From positions 1-40,969 of the forward strand of contig JAFSFB010000019.1 of the NCBI GenBank assembly GCA_017435385.1: a stretch of 40,969 nt of DNA, read 5' to 3'. Below the pieces are notes generated by a model. It had not been told where the DNA came from. It did not search any database and saw nothing but the letters and a program-made list of their open reading frames with translations. The translations under genes were made by a program, and so were the position numbers. The stretch is from Clostridia bacterium. Its GTDB lineage: Bacteria; Bacillota; Clostridia; Oscillospirales; Acutalibacteraceae. How positions within the stretch are numbered: position 1 is the stretch's first letter; each line of letters begins with the position of its first letter. Below, one piece after another: positions 1 through 7,991 of this stretch.

Positions 1-135
1 AACAAACAGCCGCTCGTGAGCGGCTGCCAGCGATTGTAATGCGCTGCTAAACCTTCAACGCCCCTTCCAGGGGCTAAGCCTGTATCAACCCCTTTTAGGG
101 GTTAGTCAAACCACCGGTTCAACCGGTGGTTTGTG
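1..135. mobile_element. probable right end of an IS200/IS605-type element
   Basis: This stretch has no gene but is packed with hairpins: 7-26 (CAGCCGCTC arms), 60-74 (GCCCC/GGGGC), 87-103 (AACCCC/GGGGTT) and 108-132 (AAACCACCGG, loop TTCAA, CCGGTGGTTT). The last resembles, in arm and loop length, the hairpin ahead of the IS200-type tnpA at the far end of the window (loop TTCTA), as expected for subterminal hairpins of IS200/IS605 elements. The transposase would lie upstream, outside the window, so this assignment is inference. Confidence 0.5.
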
Positions 136-151
136 ATTTTTACAATATTTA

Positions 152-189
152 TTAACCGAAATATCTCTGAAGAAGACCTGCAAATGCCT
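152..189 (-). repeat. duplicated 3' end of the rubrerythrin gene
   Basis: These 38 bases match 613-650 with one difference. Read on the minus strand they encode the last residues of rubrerythrin ([12 protein letters not shown] and stop). The copy lies just after the PepSY stop codon with no gene body attached. It is a remnant of a duplication or recombination between the two loci. Confidence 0.85.
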
Positions 190-197
190 TGACCGGA

Positions 198-491
198 TTA
201 ATCTCTGAATTCTTTTTCGGCTTTCAGAACCTTACCGTTTTCGCCGTCAACTTCATATTCATACTCAAATCTGCCGGAGTCAAACTCAATTTCATAAACA
301 AGCTTTCCTCTTTCTTTATCTGCCTCAACCTTGTATCTTCTGACATCGGAGGCATCAAGCTCTGCATGGTTGAGAACTATGGCTTTTGCCTCAGATCTGG
401 ATATTTTGGTTTCGGGGTTATAATCTCTTGCTGCTCCGAAAGGTGTGAATGCGGATAAGATTGAAAGTAAAAATGCGAATAAGCTTTTCAT
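198..491 (-). CDS. small secreted PepSY-domain protein
   Basis: A 97-aa protein with a hydrophobic N-terminus (MKSLFAFLLSILSAFTPFGAA) that fits a signal peptide, then one PepSY-like unit: ISRSEAKAIVLNHAEL is the helix, followed by antiparallel strands (KLVYEIEFDSGRFEYEYEVDGENGKVLKAE). PepSY domains are usually extracytoplasmic and are thought to inhibit proteases or bind other proteins; the partner here is unknown. A good ribosome binding site (AGGAGGC) precedes the ATG. It lies downstream of rubrerythrin on the same strand, about 40 nt past that gene's terminator, so it may be expressed by read-through. A copied rubrerythrin tail follows its stop codon. Confidence 0.85.
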   Translation of the reverse strand: MKSLFAFLLSILSAFTPFGAARDYNPETKISRSEAKAIVLNHAELDASDVRRYKVEADKERGKLVYEIEFDSGRFEYEYEVDGENGKVLKAEKEFRD

Positions 492-524
492 TTTTATGCC
501 TCCTTTAAATGGTTTGCATTAATT

Positions 525-560
525 AAAAGACGAGCGGATATTGTTGCCATCCGCCCGTCA
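525..560 (-). terminator. rho-independent terminator of rubrerythrin
   Basis: On the minus strand GACGGGCGGAT and ATCCGCTCGTC form an 11-bp stem (529-539 with 549-559, one G-T pair) followed by TTTT. It lies about 50 nt after the rubrerythrin stop codon. Confidence 0.75.
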
Positions 561-611
561 TCGTTGTTTATCAATCAGGCGGTAAATTGTTATCGCCGAA
601 GAGTTTTGAAA

Positions 612-1154
612 TTAACCGAAATATCTCTGAAGAAGACCTGCGAATGCCTTGCCGTGTCTTGCTTCGTCACGAGCCATTTCGTGAACTGTATCATGGATAG
701 CATCGAGGTTCTGAGCCTTAGCCATCTTTGCAAGCTCGAACTTGCCTGCGGTTGCGCCGTTTTCAGCTTCAACTCTCATTTCGAGGTTCTTCTTTGTGCT
801 GTCTGTTACAACTTCGCCGAGGAGCTCTGCAAACTTGGCTGCATGCTCAGCTTCTTCATAAGCTGCCTTTTCCCAGTAAAGACCGATTTCGGGATAGCCT
901 TCTCTGTGAGCAACTCTTGCCATAGCAAGATACATGCCGACCTCTGTGCATTCGCCCATGTAGTTAGCTCTGAGACCTTCGATGATCTCGGGATCAACGC
1001 CCTGAGCAACGCCGAGAACGTGCTCTGCTGCCCAAGTCATTTCGCCTGCCTGCTCATTGAACTTTGAAGCAGGAACACCGCACTGGGGGCACTTTTCGGG
1101 AGCTGAATCGCCTTCGTGAACATAACCGCAAACGCTGCAAACAAACTTTTTCAT
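612..1154 (-). CDS. rbr: reverse rubrerythrin (N-terminal rubredoxin domain)
   Basis: A 180-aa non-haem iron protein. The rubredoxin-type FeS4 site is at the N-terminus (C6, C9, C22, C25), followed by the ferritin-like diiron four-helix domain with ExxH-type ligand helices ([22 protein letters not shown]). This order is the reverse of classical rubrerythrin and typical of clostridial reverse rubrerythrins, which reduce hydrogen peroxide and oxygen using NADH-derived electrons. The start was placed at 1154 because GGAGGAAAAAATT sits directly upstream; an in-frame ATG five codons earlier has no such site. It lies 48 nt downstream of a PerR-type regulator on the same strand, which fits a peroxide-stress operon. 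Its 3' end is duplicated at 152-189. Confidence 0.95.
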   Translation of the reverse strand: MKKFVCSVCGYVHEGDSAPEKCPQCGVPASKFNEQAGEMTWAAEHVLGVAQGVDPEIIEGLRANYMGECTEVGMYLAMARVAHREGYPEIGLYWEKAAYEEAEHAAKFAELLGEVVTDSTKKNLEMRVEAENGATAGKFELAKMAKAQNLDAIHDTVHEMARDEARHGKAFAGLLQRYFG

Positions 1155-1202
1155 AATTTTTTCCTCCAAAAATATAAGTTTTAAATTTTTTTGATTATTC
1201 TA

Positions 1203-1580
1203 TCAGACTTTACCGGAACATTCGGGGCAGTGGCCCGTGAACATGACCGAGTGGGAAAGAATGGTGCCGCTGAAATGCTTTATCGCTTCATTGCAAAGAC
1301 CGGCATCGTCCATAAATATATCATGAACCGCACCGCATTCGATGCAGGTGTGATGATAATGCGGAGAGATGTTGCCGTCATATCTTGCGGTTCCGCCCGA
1401 ACCGATTCTGATGATCTTGCTTTCGTTTTCGAGCATGGCAAGATTTCTGTAAACCGTTGCAAGACTGAGGGCGGGGATCTCAGCTTTAAGAGATAAATAG
1501 ATTTCTTCGGCTGTCGGATGATCTGTCCTCATACAAAGGTTTTGGTAAACCGCATCCCGCTGTTTACTGTGCTTTGTCAT
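1203..1580 (-). CDS. perR: PerR-type peroxide-sensing Fur-family repressor
   Basis: A 125-aa Fur-family protein. The N-terminal winged helix contains PTAEEIYLSL and LSLATVYRNLAML. All PerR-type ligands appear in register: H21, D68, H74, H76 and D87, matching B. subtilis H37, D85, H91, H93 and D104. The structural zinc site is C79, C82, C118 and C121. An aspartate at position 87, rather than glutamate, favours PerR over Fur. PerR represses peroxide defence until iron-catalysed histidine oxidation. The start at 1580 follows AAAGGAGGC; the earlier ATG overlaps that ribosome binding site. The gene has its own promoter with an overlapping PerR box and is followed by rubrerythrin. PerR rather than Fur is inferred from residues and context. 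Confidence 0.88.
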   Translation of the reverse strand: MTKHSKQRDAVYQNLCMRTDHPTAEEIYLSLKAEIPALSLATVYRNLAMLENESKIIRIGSGGTARYDGNISPHYHHTCIECGAVHDIFMDDAGLCNEAIKHFSGTILSHSVMFTGHCPECSGKV

Positions 1581-1618
1581 TTCAGTGCCTCCTTTCATCT
1601 AATCGATATCGATAATCG

Positions 1619-1655
1619 TTATCATTATTATAACTGCGATATGCACATTTGTCAA
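1619..1655 (-). promoter_or_regulatory. perR promoter with overlapping PerR box
   Basis: On the minus strand TTGACA (1650-1655) and TATAAT (1627-1632) are separated by 17 nt. TTATAATAATGATAA at 1619-1633 overlaps the -10 box and differs from the PerR consensus TTATAATnATTATAA at one position. This predicts autorepression and PerR control of rubrerythrin. Confidence 0.85.
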
Positions 1656-1676
1656 TAGCTTTTTTAAAATTTTTTT

Positions 1677-1710
1677 TAAAAAAATCAGCGTACCGTTTCC
1701 GATACGCTGA
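1677..1710 (-). terminator. rho-independent terminator of the ygjV operon
   Basis: On the minus strand TCAGCGTA and TACGCTGA pair (1685-1710) and are followed by a run of T residues. It lies directly after the ygjV-like stop codon. Confidence 0.85.
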
Positions 1711-1715
1711 GAAGG

Positions 1716-2264
1716 TTACACATTCTTTTTCTTTCTGAATCTGAAAAGACCGATGAAAATTGAGATCTCGCTGAGAAGCTCCGTTCCGACCGCAACGATA
1801 GAGCCGCACGATGCGTTATAAATGAGCCACATGACCGAAGTCGGCAGGGTGAGGGCTCTGAGCTGCTGAGCCTTTATGTTCCAGAGAACGAATGATGATA
1901 TCATCATCGCAACCGTCGGAAGCAGCGAGAAGGGCGAGGTGTAGGTGAAGATACCGCTCGCGGCAAACATAGCCGCAAAAACGCAGGGGCAGACAGGGGA
2001 GTCAACGAGCTTCGATTTCGTTCTGAACGAATAGATAATGCCTCTGACCATGCCGATATAGTTGCATATCATTCCTTCGTATGCTCCGAGCATGAGATAC
2101 TGCGTTCCGAAAAGCAGACCTGCGACTGCCTGCATGCAGACGATGCGCTTGTGAGTTTTCATCTGATATGAAAAAAGAAGAAAAAAGGTGGCGATAATGC
2201 TGAGCAATTGCGAGATAAGATAGACCGCACCTTTTTCTTCAATGAAATTTATTACCGTTTCCAT
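1716..2264 (-). CDS. YgjV-family inner membrane protein
   Basis: A 182-aa polytopic membrane protein with about six hydrophobic segments and little soluble sequence. The pattern LLSIIATFFLLFSYQMKTHK, then GLLFGTQYLMLGAYEGMICNYIGMVRGIIYSFR, then LWNIKAQQLRAL, matches the YgjV (Imp-YgjV) family, whose function is unknown. The ribosome binding site is AGAGG, 6 nt before the ATG. It is the last gene of a three-gene minus-strand operon after the YuiD-like and PPTase genes (11-nt gap) and is followed by a strong terminator. Confidence 0.85.
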   Translation of the reverse strand: METVINFIEEKGAVYLISQLLSIIATFFLLFSYQMKTHKRIVCMQAVAGLLFGTQYLMLGAYEGMICNYIGMVRGIIYSFRTKSKLVDSPVCPCVFAAMFAASGIFTYTSPFSLLPTVAMMISSFVLWNIKAQQLRALTLPTSVMWLIYNASCGSIVAVGTELLSEISIFIGLFRFRKKKNV

Positions 2265-2275
2265 GGGATACCTCT

Positions 2276-2875
2276 TTATTTTTTAATGCAAACCGAGCAG
2301 GTATATCCGTCGGCAAGTGTCGGAGCGAAAAGCTCATAACCGTTTTCGGAGCAAATGATCTCTTCTCCGTCAAAGCGGAAAAAGACCGATCTGATATCAG
2401 CTCCGAGCCCCGTTCCCTTGCATTTGAAAAACGCCTCCTTCAGAGTCCACACCCTGAAAAAACGGGTTAAGTCGTTTCCGATATATTCAAGCTCCGATGC
2501 CGTCGAGAATTTTTCGGCAGCCTTGAGCCGCACGCTTCTCGTTTTTTCTATGTCAATTCCGATCTCCTTATCCGAAACGGCGCAGGCAACGATATTTCCG
2601 CTGTGGCTGACGCTGAAAAAGACATCTGCATTTTCAGCAAAGGGCTTACCGAAGCCGTTCTTTGAAAAGACGATTTCATTTTCGGGTATTCCGCATTTTT
2701 CGCAGATCATTCGCCTGCACAGCATGTCGGCGGCGATCTTCTGCTTTTTCTTTATCTCCGACGGGAGAGAATCTGTTTCTTTTTTTCTTGACTCGCTCAT
2801 GCTTCCGTAATGCTCTGACAGCTCGCCGTCACCGATTGCGGAAACATCGAGAAAAGCGATTTTATAATCAGCCAT
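2276..2875 (-). CDS. Sfp-type 4'-phosphopantetheinyl transferase
   Basis: A 199-aa protein that would move 4'-phosphopantetheine from CoA to a serine of a carrier protein. The Sfp signature is present: IGIDIEKTR (magnesium-binding Asp and Glu) and FFRVWTLKEAFFKCKGTGLG (third acidic ligand and catalytic Lys in the WxxKEAxxK motif). The start at 2875 is 4 nt past the stop of the upstream YuiD-like gene; the open frame extends further upstream only inside that gene. No polyketide or non-ribosomal peptide synthetase lies in the window. It may activate the fatty-acid ACP or a carrier elsewhere. A divergent acyl-CoA synthetase lies about 650 nt away. Confidence 0.9.
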   Translation of the reverse strand: MADYKIAFLDVSAIGDGELSEHYGSMSESRKKETDSLPSEIKKKQKIAADMLCRRMICEKCGIPENEIVFSKNGFGKPFAENADVFFSVSHSGNIVACAVSDKEIGIDIEKTRSVRLKAAEKFSTASELEYIGNDLTRFFRVWTLKEAFFKCKGTGLGADIRSVFFRFDGEEIICSENGYELFAPTLADGYTCSVCIKK

Positions 2876-2879
2876 CCGA

Positions 2880-3338
2880 TCAACCGAGGAAGCCGACAAC
2901 TCTGACCATGAAGAATGAAATGGCGGCGCCGACGATGAAGCCGCCGATGATCTCGGGAATCGTGTGACCCTCGACCTTCTTGACATCCTTGACATCCTTG
3001 CCGTAAACCTTGTCCTGAAGAACATTGAACGCCTCAGTCAGCTTTTCAACGGGCAGACGGACCTTGACGGCATCGAACATGATGATGAATGCGAAAACTC
3101 CGCTTGCGGCAAAGATTTCCGAATGCCAGCCGCTCGTCAGACCGATGCAGCCGCAAAGGGCGATGACCGTTGCCGTGTGAGAGCTTGGCATGCCGCCGAG
3201 CTTGAGAAACGTGCTTGCGGTAACCTTTTTATATTCAATGCCTTTTTTCTTGTTTATATAATAAGTAACAAGATTGATTATGACCTTGAGAAGCTGAGCC
3301 GTTGCCCATGCGAGAATACATACAACAAAGATTTTCAT
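2880..3338 (-). CDS. YuiD-like divergent PAP2 / DUF212 membrane protein
   Basis: A 152-aa membrane protein of the DUF212 (YuiD) family, related to PAP2 acid phosphatases and vanadium haloperoxidases. The phosphatase-like signature GGMPSSHTATVIALC is near residues 48-62, and a C-terminal GHTIPEIIGG supplies the second histidine region. Hydrophobic segments are at the N-terminus, centre and C-terminus. The substrate is unknown; a lipid pyrophosphate is a reasonable guess. The start at 3338 follows CAGGAGTTG; the open frame continues 12 codons upstream without a ribosome binding site. It is the first gene of the minus-strand operon with the PPTase and ygjV-like genes. Confidence 0.85.
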   Translation of the reverse strand: MKIFVVCILAWATAQLLKVIINLVTYYINKKKGIEYKKVTASTFLKLGGMPSSHTATVIALCGCIGLTSGWHSEIFAASGVFAFIIMFDAVKVRLPVEKLTEAFNVLQDKVYGKDVKDVKKVEGHTIPEIIGGFIVGAAISFFMVRVVGFLG

Positions 3339-3441
3339 TTTAACAACTCCTGAGTAAAATTTTATTATATACAATCACATAAATTATTCCGCTATCTAAA
3401 CAATCATATAATATTGACTGATAAAAAGCAAGAGAAAAATG

Positions 3442-3470
3442 TTGAATTTTTTAAAAAATTATGTTATCAT
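3442..3470 (+). promoter_or_regulatory. promoter of the acyl-CoA synthetase gene
   Basis: TTGAAT (3442-3447) and TATCAT (3465-3470) are spaced by 17 nt in a very A+T-rich divergent region. The coding start is about 50 nt downstream. Confidence 0.6.
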
Positions 3471-3520
3471 CAATCGAAATGATTTGCTTTATACAATAAT
3501 AATTAAGATTGAGGGACAAA

Positions 3521-5164
3521 ATGATGAAAAAAGTTCACAAGAATGCCGTAACCGTTGAAATCCCCGAATACGAAACTCTCAAAGAGATCGTCGTTAAGGG
3601 CACGGAGATGGGCGGAGATAAAAGACAGTTTATGTTCGTCAAAAACGGCGTTGACCACGAGAGAAATTATAATCAGACATGGAGAGAGATCTGCGGCTTC
3701 GGCACATATCTCTATTCGCTCGGTCTGAGAAACCATGAAAAAATCGCTATCATCGGCGAAAACTGCTTTGAATGGATGGTTGCATATTATGCATGCATCG
3801 TCGGCGGATTTATTTCCGTTCCCATGGACTGCAAGCTTCCCGTTGACGACCTTGCTGACCAGCTTATCCGCTGCGACTGCGATGCTCTCGTTTATACGAA
3901 GAAGTTTGAAAAGGCTGTTGAGCAGTTCAAAAACGATCCCGCAATGACCGTCAAGCATTATTTCTGCGTTGACGATTTCGATGAGTTTTATAAAAAAGGT
4001 TGGGAGCTTTACGACGCAGGCGACAGAGATTTTGTCAATGCCGAAGTCAGGCCCGAGGACCTTGCAAGCGTTGTTTACACCTCGGGAACAACAGGCAAGA
4101 GCAAGGGCGTTATGCTCACTCATAAGAATATCGCAAGCAACTGCTCTGCTTCCTGCCGCTGCCTTTCGGGCAAGCATGCGATCGGCTTCCTTCCTCTTAA
4201 CCATACTTACGCATGGGTAAGCGCTCTCTTTGCAACATATATCGTTCAGGAATGGGGCTATATGTGCGAGAGTATCAAGACTATCCAGAGCGACCTGAAG
4301 AAGATCGCTCCCTATAACTTCTCGGGCGTTCCGCTTGTTGTTGAAACGATCTATGACCGTATCTGGAAAACAGCAAGAAAGACGGGCAGAGAAGAGGTCC
4401 TCAAGAAGGGTCTTAAAATCAGCCGCTTCCTTATGAAGCTCGGCATTGATAAGAGAAGAAAGATCTTCGCAACCATTCTTGAAAATCTCGGCGGCAACCT
4501 CAACATGATCATCTGCGGCGGCGCAAGCCTCGATCCCAAATATGAAGAGGGTATGCGTGATTTCGGCATCGATGTATTCAACGGCTACGGTCTTACCGAA
4601 TGCTCTCCCGCAATCACCTGCAACCGTCCCGGTAAGTTCAAGCCCGGCAGCGTTGGCACTCCCATCGGCTGCTGTGAGGTCAAGATCAATGAGCCCGATG
4701 AAGAGGGCGTAGGCGAGATCTATGTCAAGGGCACAAACGTCATGGTCGGTTATTACGGCGAGCCCGAAGCTACCGCAGCCGCATTTGACGGCGAATGGTT
4801 CAAGACGGGTGACTACGGCAGGATCGATGACGAGGGCTTCCTCTTCATGGTCGGCAGAAAGAAGAATCTTATCGTTCTTTCAAACGGCAAGAACGTTTCT
4901 CCCGAAGAGCTTGAGGACAAGCTGATGATGATCGAATATGTCAGCGAGGTTCTTGTTTACGAAGAGGACAGAAAGATCGTTGCTGAATTCTTCCTCAACG
5001 AGAAGGAATATCCCGATGCAAGAGAGAGGATCAATGCGGATGTTATGGATTTCAACCGCAAGATGCCTTCCTTCAAGAATATCAACAAGGTCAAGGTCCG
5101 TGACGAGGAGTTCCCCAGAACAACAACTCTCAAGATCGTCAGAAAGTATATGGAAAACAAATAA
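3521..5164 (+). CDS. AMP-binding acyl-CoA synthetase (long-chain fatty acid-CoA ligase type)
   Basis: A 547-aa adenylate-forming enzyme that would activate a carboxylic acid with ATP and load it on CoA or a carrier. The phosphate-binding loop YTSGTTGKSKG lies near residue 186; further downstream are GYGLTECSP, TGDYGRIDDEGF, and the hinge with the A10-type lysine region (GRKKNLIVLSNGKNVSPEELE, TTTLKIVRKY). The ATG at 3521 has GAGGG just upstream; an in-frame TTG at 3509 is less likely. The gene stands alone between its own promoter and a bidirectional terminator. The overall pattern is closest to long-chain fatty acid-CoA ligases, but substrate specificity cannot be read from sequence. Confidence 0.92.
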   Translation: MMKKVHKNAVTVEIPEYETLKEIVVKGTEMGGDKRQFMFVKNGVDHERNYNQTWREICGFGTYLYSLGLRNHEKIAIIGENCFEWMVAYYACIVGGFISVPMDCKLPVDDLADQLIRCDCDALVYTKKFEKAVEQFKNDPAMTVKHYFCVDDFDEFYKKGWELYDAGDRDFVNAEVRPEDLASVVYTSGTTGKSKGVMLTHKNIASNCSASCRCLSGKHAIGFLPLNHTYAWVSALFATYIVQEWGYMCESIKTIQSDLKKIAPYNFSGVPLVVETIYDRIWKTARKTGREEVLKKGLKISRFLMKLGIDKRRKIFATILENLGGNLNMIICGGASLDPKYEEGMRDFGIDVFNGYGLTECSPAITCNRPGKFKPGSVGTPIGCCEVKINEPDEEGVGEIYVKGTNVMVGYYGEPEATAAAFDGEWFKTGDYGRIDDEGFLFMVGRKKNLIVLSNGKNVSPEELEDKLMMIEYVSEVLVYEEDRKIVAEFFLNEKEYPDARERINADVMDFNRKMPSFKNINKVKVRDEEFPRTTTLKIVRKYMENK

Positions 5165-5170
5165 AAAAAC

Positions 5171-5204
5171 AAGAAGCTGAGCCATTACGGTTCAGCTTCT
5201 TTTG
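5171..5204. terminator. bidirectional terminator between the acyl-CoA synthetase and proX
   Basis: AAGAAGCTGAGCC and GGTTCAGCTTCTT form a stem with A runs on the left and T runs on the right. It therefore works for the gene on either strand. Confidence 0.8.
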
Positions 5205-5212
5205 CTGTTGTG

Positions 5213-5713
5213 TTATATTTCGATGACCGCCGCCTCTCTGCCGAGGGCGGGGAGGAGCTTTGAGAAAAGCTCATCGGTTCTGATTTTCAGGGTGCAGGTG
5301 TTGATTCCCGCATGAAAGCAGAAGAATTCGTTTGAAAGCAGGTCACGGTCAATTGCAAAAACGATTTTCTTTTCTTCGTCAAAAAGCAGGCTCATGATTC
5401 CGAGAGAGCCGTGAGAGGTGTCCGTCAGACGGAGCATCTCTTCTTCGGAAACAAAGGACAGTCTTGAAGAGCCGAGCTTCTTTGAAACCTCTTTTGTCAC
5501 AAAAGGCTTTTCGCCCTTCATCGACAGCAGGAAATAAGCCGTGCCGGGAGTGTTGCGAAGAAGAAGGTTTTTGCATATCTCTCCGCCGACGGCTTTTTCG
5601 ATTTTTCTGCACTCCTCGATGCTTGAAACCTGCTCGTGCTCATATTTTTCATATCCGATGCTGTTTTTGTCAAGAAACCGACAGATGAATCCGATTTTTT
5701 CCGTGTTGTTCAT
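5213..5713 (-). CDS. proX: prolyl-tRNA deacylase (ProX/YbaK family)
   Basis: A 166-aa stand-alone editing-domain protein. ProX enzymes hydrolyse mischarged Ala-tRNA(Pro) or Cys-tRNA(Pro). The YbaK fold signature is visible: the catalytic lysine lies in CKNLLLRN (K48), with KGEKPFVTKEVSKKLGSSRLSFVSEEEM in the middle and GSLGIMSL plus VFAIDRDLL later. The length matches stand-alone ProX. The upstream lipoprotein gene ends 12 nt before its start on the same strand, so the two are probably co-transcribed. The ribosome binding site (TGAGGC) is modest. Confidence 0.88.
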   Translation of the reverse strand: MNNTEKIGFICRFLDKNSIGYEKYEHEQVSSIEECRKIEKAVGGEICKNLLLRNTPGTAYFLLSMKGEKPFVTKEVSKKLGSSRLSFVSEEEMLRLTDTSHGSLGIMSLLFDEEKKIVFAIDRDLLSNEFFCFHAGINTCTLKIRTDELFSKLLPALGREAAVIEI

Positions 5714-5725
5714 TTCTGCCTCATT

Positions 5726-6586
5726 TCACTGTGAAACAAAAGCGTTTGCATAGTTATTTTCATTGATGGAAACGGTTTTCCAGGGTCCGCTGCTGCAGTC
5801 CTCATGAATCAGAACGCCGTTTTCATAGGTGTGGATATTGAGATACTGCGACTTATCTCTGTCTGTGACCCAATCTTTTTCTTCGTTGATTTTCGGGAAA
5901 AAGCTTTCGTTCTTATATGTTGAATCCTTGAGCGTTGCGCAGCTGAAGCTGACGATGTTTCCGTCGCCGTCAAACTGAACGAAAAGCCTTGCCGTCAGAC
6001 TCTGGATATAATATGTGTTTCCGTTTTTGGCAAATTCGAGCATTTCGTCAAGCGTTGTTTCGTCGCCGCTTTCGGAACGGGAGAAGAATCTGAAGGAGTC
6101 GTTTGAGCTGTAATCAACCTCGTATTCCTTGAGATATTCCTCGGTAACAAGGCGGAGGATATAGCTGCTGTCGGAATCGTTCTCAAACTGCACCTCGGCA
6201 CCCGTAACAATTGACGAATAGGTCTGCTTTGCTTTTTCGGTATCCATCGAAGAATCAAACGCTTCGGTCACCGTGAAATCGGTCAGAACGAAGGGATCGA
6301 AGCCTGTCGGAATATATTCGTCAGTCAGAAAGAAATCGTCGGGATGTTCGGACTGAATGCTTTTGTTATGCTCGGCTTCGAGGATACTGATTTTGTTTTT
6401 GACTGCCGAAAGAACGGCATGATATCTTTTGACGCATTCGCTGTAATTCTTCTTGTTCGAGGATAAAACGAGCATGTCGGCGGTTTTTGCTGCACGGGTC
6501 GTTGTTTCGGGCTCGTTTCTGCCAGAGCCGCACGAGCAAAGAAAAACTGTCAGCAGAATCAATAAAAAAGCTGAAATTCTTTTCAT
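5726..6586 (-). CDS. putative lipoprotein of unknown function
   Basis: A 286-aa protein beginning MKRISAFLLILLTVFLCSCGSG, a lipoprotein signal with the LCSC lipobox, followed by a short Thr-rich linker (PETTTRAAK). The rest is acidic and has no motif I recognise. The likely role is an anchored extracellular protein. The start at 6586 follows AAAGG; an upstream ATG without a site was rejected. It sits between nrdR (71-nt gap) and proX (12-nt gap), all on the minus strand. Confidence 0.75.
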   Translation of the reverse strand: MKRISAFLLILLTVFLCSCGSGRNEPETTTRAAKTADMLVLSSNKKNYSECVKRYHAVLSAVKNKISILEAEHNKSIQSEHPDDFFLTDEYIPTGFDPFVLTDFTVTEAFDSSMDTEKAKQTYSSIVTGAEVQFENDSDSSYILRLVTEEYLKEYEVDYSSNDSFRFFSRSESGDETTLDEMLEFAKNGNTYYIQSLTARLFVQFDGDGNIVSFSCATLKDSTYKNESFFPKINEEKDWVTDRDKSQYLNIHTYENGVLIHEDCSSGPWKTVSINENNYANAFVSQ

Positions 6587-6657
6587 AATTTTACCTTTAA
6601 AACAAAGGAGCAAAGAACGATTTCCGAGAAATCCTCTTCACTCCCGATCATCTGAAA

Positions 6658-7113
6658 TTATTTTTCGCTCAAAAGCTTGGCAAGCTCGTCCATGAAGGTG
6701 TTGATATCCTTGAACTGGCGGTAGACCGAAGCGAAGCGCACATATGCAACCTCGTCAAGGTCCTTGAGCTTGTCCATGGCAAGCTCACCGATTCTCACGC
6801 TTGTAACCTCTCTGTCGAGCGAATTCTGAAGCGTTGCTTCGATCTGGTCAACAGCATGCTCGATGCTTTCGAGCGGAACGGGTCTTTTTTCGCATGCACG
6901 GAGCATGCCGTTAAAGAGCTTCGTTCTGTCAAAAACCTCTCTTGATCTGTCTTTCTTGACAACGATAACGGGAACGCTTTCGATGATTTCATAGGTCGTA
7001 AAGCGTTTGAAGCAGCCTACGCATTCTCTGCGGCGGCGTATACGCTCGCCCTCATCGGTAGGTCTTGAGTCAATAACCTTGCTTTCTTCGCAGCCGCAAA
7101 ACGGACATTTCAT
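6658..7113 (-). CDS. nrdR: transcriptional repressor NrdR
   Basis: A 151-aa protein with the two NrdR domains: an N-terminal zinc ribbon (CPFC at 3-6 and CVGC at 31-34, with the basic stretch RIRRRREC) and an ATP-cone from about residue 49 ([26 protein letters not shown]). NrdR senses ATP and dATP and represses ribonucleotide reductase genes by binding paired NrdR boxes. No reductase gene is in the window, so it acts in trans. The ribosome binding site is AAAGGAG; the promoter lies in the short gap upstream. Confidence 0.97.
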   Translation of the reverse strand: MKCPFCGCEESKVIDSRPTDEGERIRRRRECVGCFKRFTTYEIIESVPVIVVKKDRSREVFDRTKLFNGMLRACEKRPVPLESIEHAVDQIEATLQNSLDREVTSVRIGELAMDKLKDLDEVAYVRFASVYRQFKDINTFMDELAKLLSEK

Positions 7114-7148
7114 TGGTTTAACACTCCTTTGAAATTTGTCATATTAAA

Positions 7149-7176
7149 ATTATACCATATATTGAATAATTTGCAA
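7149..7176 (-). promoter_or_regulatory. nrdR promoter
   Basis: On the minus strand TTGCAA (7171-7176) and TATAAT (7149-7154) are spaced by 16 nt, about 35 nt before the nrdR start. Confidence 0.7.
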
Positions 7177-7179
7177 GCA

Positions 7180-7959
7180 TTATTTACTGATCGCATCAAG
7201 CTGCAATTTTGCGGCAAGAAGCTCGTCGGGAGAGCCGAAGTTATGGCGGTAAAGCTCAATGACATATCCGCCTGAGTAATCTGCGTTTTTCATGGTTTCG
7301 AACAGCTTTCCGAAATCGAAATTGCCAGTCAACGGGGGCATGCAGTCATGCATCCCGTCGTGGTCGCTGAGATGGACATGAACGATCTCTTTTGCAAACT
7401 CCGAAGCGAATTCCATGGGATCGAAGCCTGCACGCCTTGCCTGCTTTATATCCATGACCATGCTGAAATCGGAGCCGAGCTGTTCCCTCATCTTCTTCAT
7501 GAATTCGGGATTCTGGCTGAAATGGTTGTGAACGTTTTCCTGAGCGACGGTTATTCCGAAGTTTCTTCCTTCTTCAACCATTTTTGAAAATCTCTCGAAA
7601 TATTCTTCGTCGGATATTTTTCCGGGAAGCCGTGAGCCGTGGATAACGGTTATCTTTGCGCCGAGCATGGCGGTCGTTTCAAAAATCGTTTTATAATATT
7701 CGAGAGTGTCGGTGAACCTCTGCTTATATTCGCTGAAAAGCATGACCGTTTCGGCAAACGAGGTGAACGGATGAAGCGCAAGAATGCCGATTCCGTATTC
7801 CTTCCTCAGAGCGTTCAGCTTTTTTGCATATTCGCTTGTCATTTCGCTCGGAGAGTTGATAAAAACCTCGCTCGTATGAATGCCGAGCTTGCCGAGGATC
7901 TCAAGGCTTTCGCAGGGGGAAAGGGGATAAAGGCACGAGGATGAAACGCCGATCGCCAT
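7180..7959 (-). CDS. sugar phosphate isomerase/epimerase-like TIM-barrel protein
   Basis: A 259-aa protein of the AP-endonuclease-2 / xylose-isomerase-like TIM-barrel superfamily. Metal-ligand motifs fall in the expected order: ALHPFTSF, VIHGSRL, VAQENVHNHF (Glu and His), MVMDIKQARRAG, IVHVHLSDHDG and a final GYVIELYRHN. Members isomerise, epimerise or dehydrate sugars and cyclitols; the substrate is unknown. The start at 7959 follows AAGGAGCTG, and the open frame upstream lacks a site. The inositol operon and Gfo/Idh/MocA enzymes nearby suggest sugar or cyclitol catabolism. Confidence 0.8.
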   Translation of the reverse strand: MAIGVSSSCLYPLSPCESLEILGKLGIHTSEVFINSPSEMTSEYAKKLNALRKEYGIGILALHPFTSFAETVMLFSEYKQRFTDTLEYYKTIFETTAMLGAKITVIHGSRLPGKISDEEYFERFSKMVEEGRNFGITVAQENVHNHFSQNPEFMKKMREQLGSDFSMVMDIKQARRAGFDPMEFASEFAKEIVHVHLSDHDGMHDCMPPLTGNFDFGKLFETMKNADYSGGYVIELYRHNFGSPDELLAAKLQLDAISK

Positions 7960-7991
7960 TTTTTCAGCTCCTTGCTGGTAAAATTTTAGGT

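Noticed and set aside
564..1067. Plus-strand open frame of 167 codons opposite rubrerythrin
   Set aside because: It is a shadow of the rubrerythrin gene, with no ribosome binding site and no recognisable family.
2876..3025. Fifty-codon N-terminal extension of the PPTase
   Set aside because: It lies wholly inside the YuiD-like gene in another frame, is Arg/Ser-rich, and a normal start occurs at 2875.
3503..4204. Minus-strand open frame of 233 codons opposite the acyl-CoA synthetase
   Set aside because: The plus strand has all adenylation motifs in order. The antisense frame has no motif, promoter or ribosome binding site.
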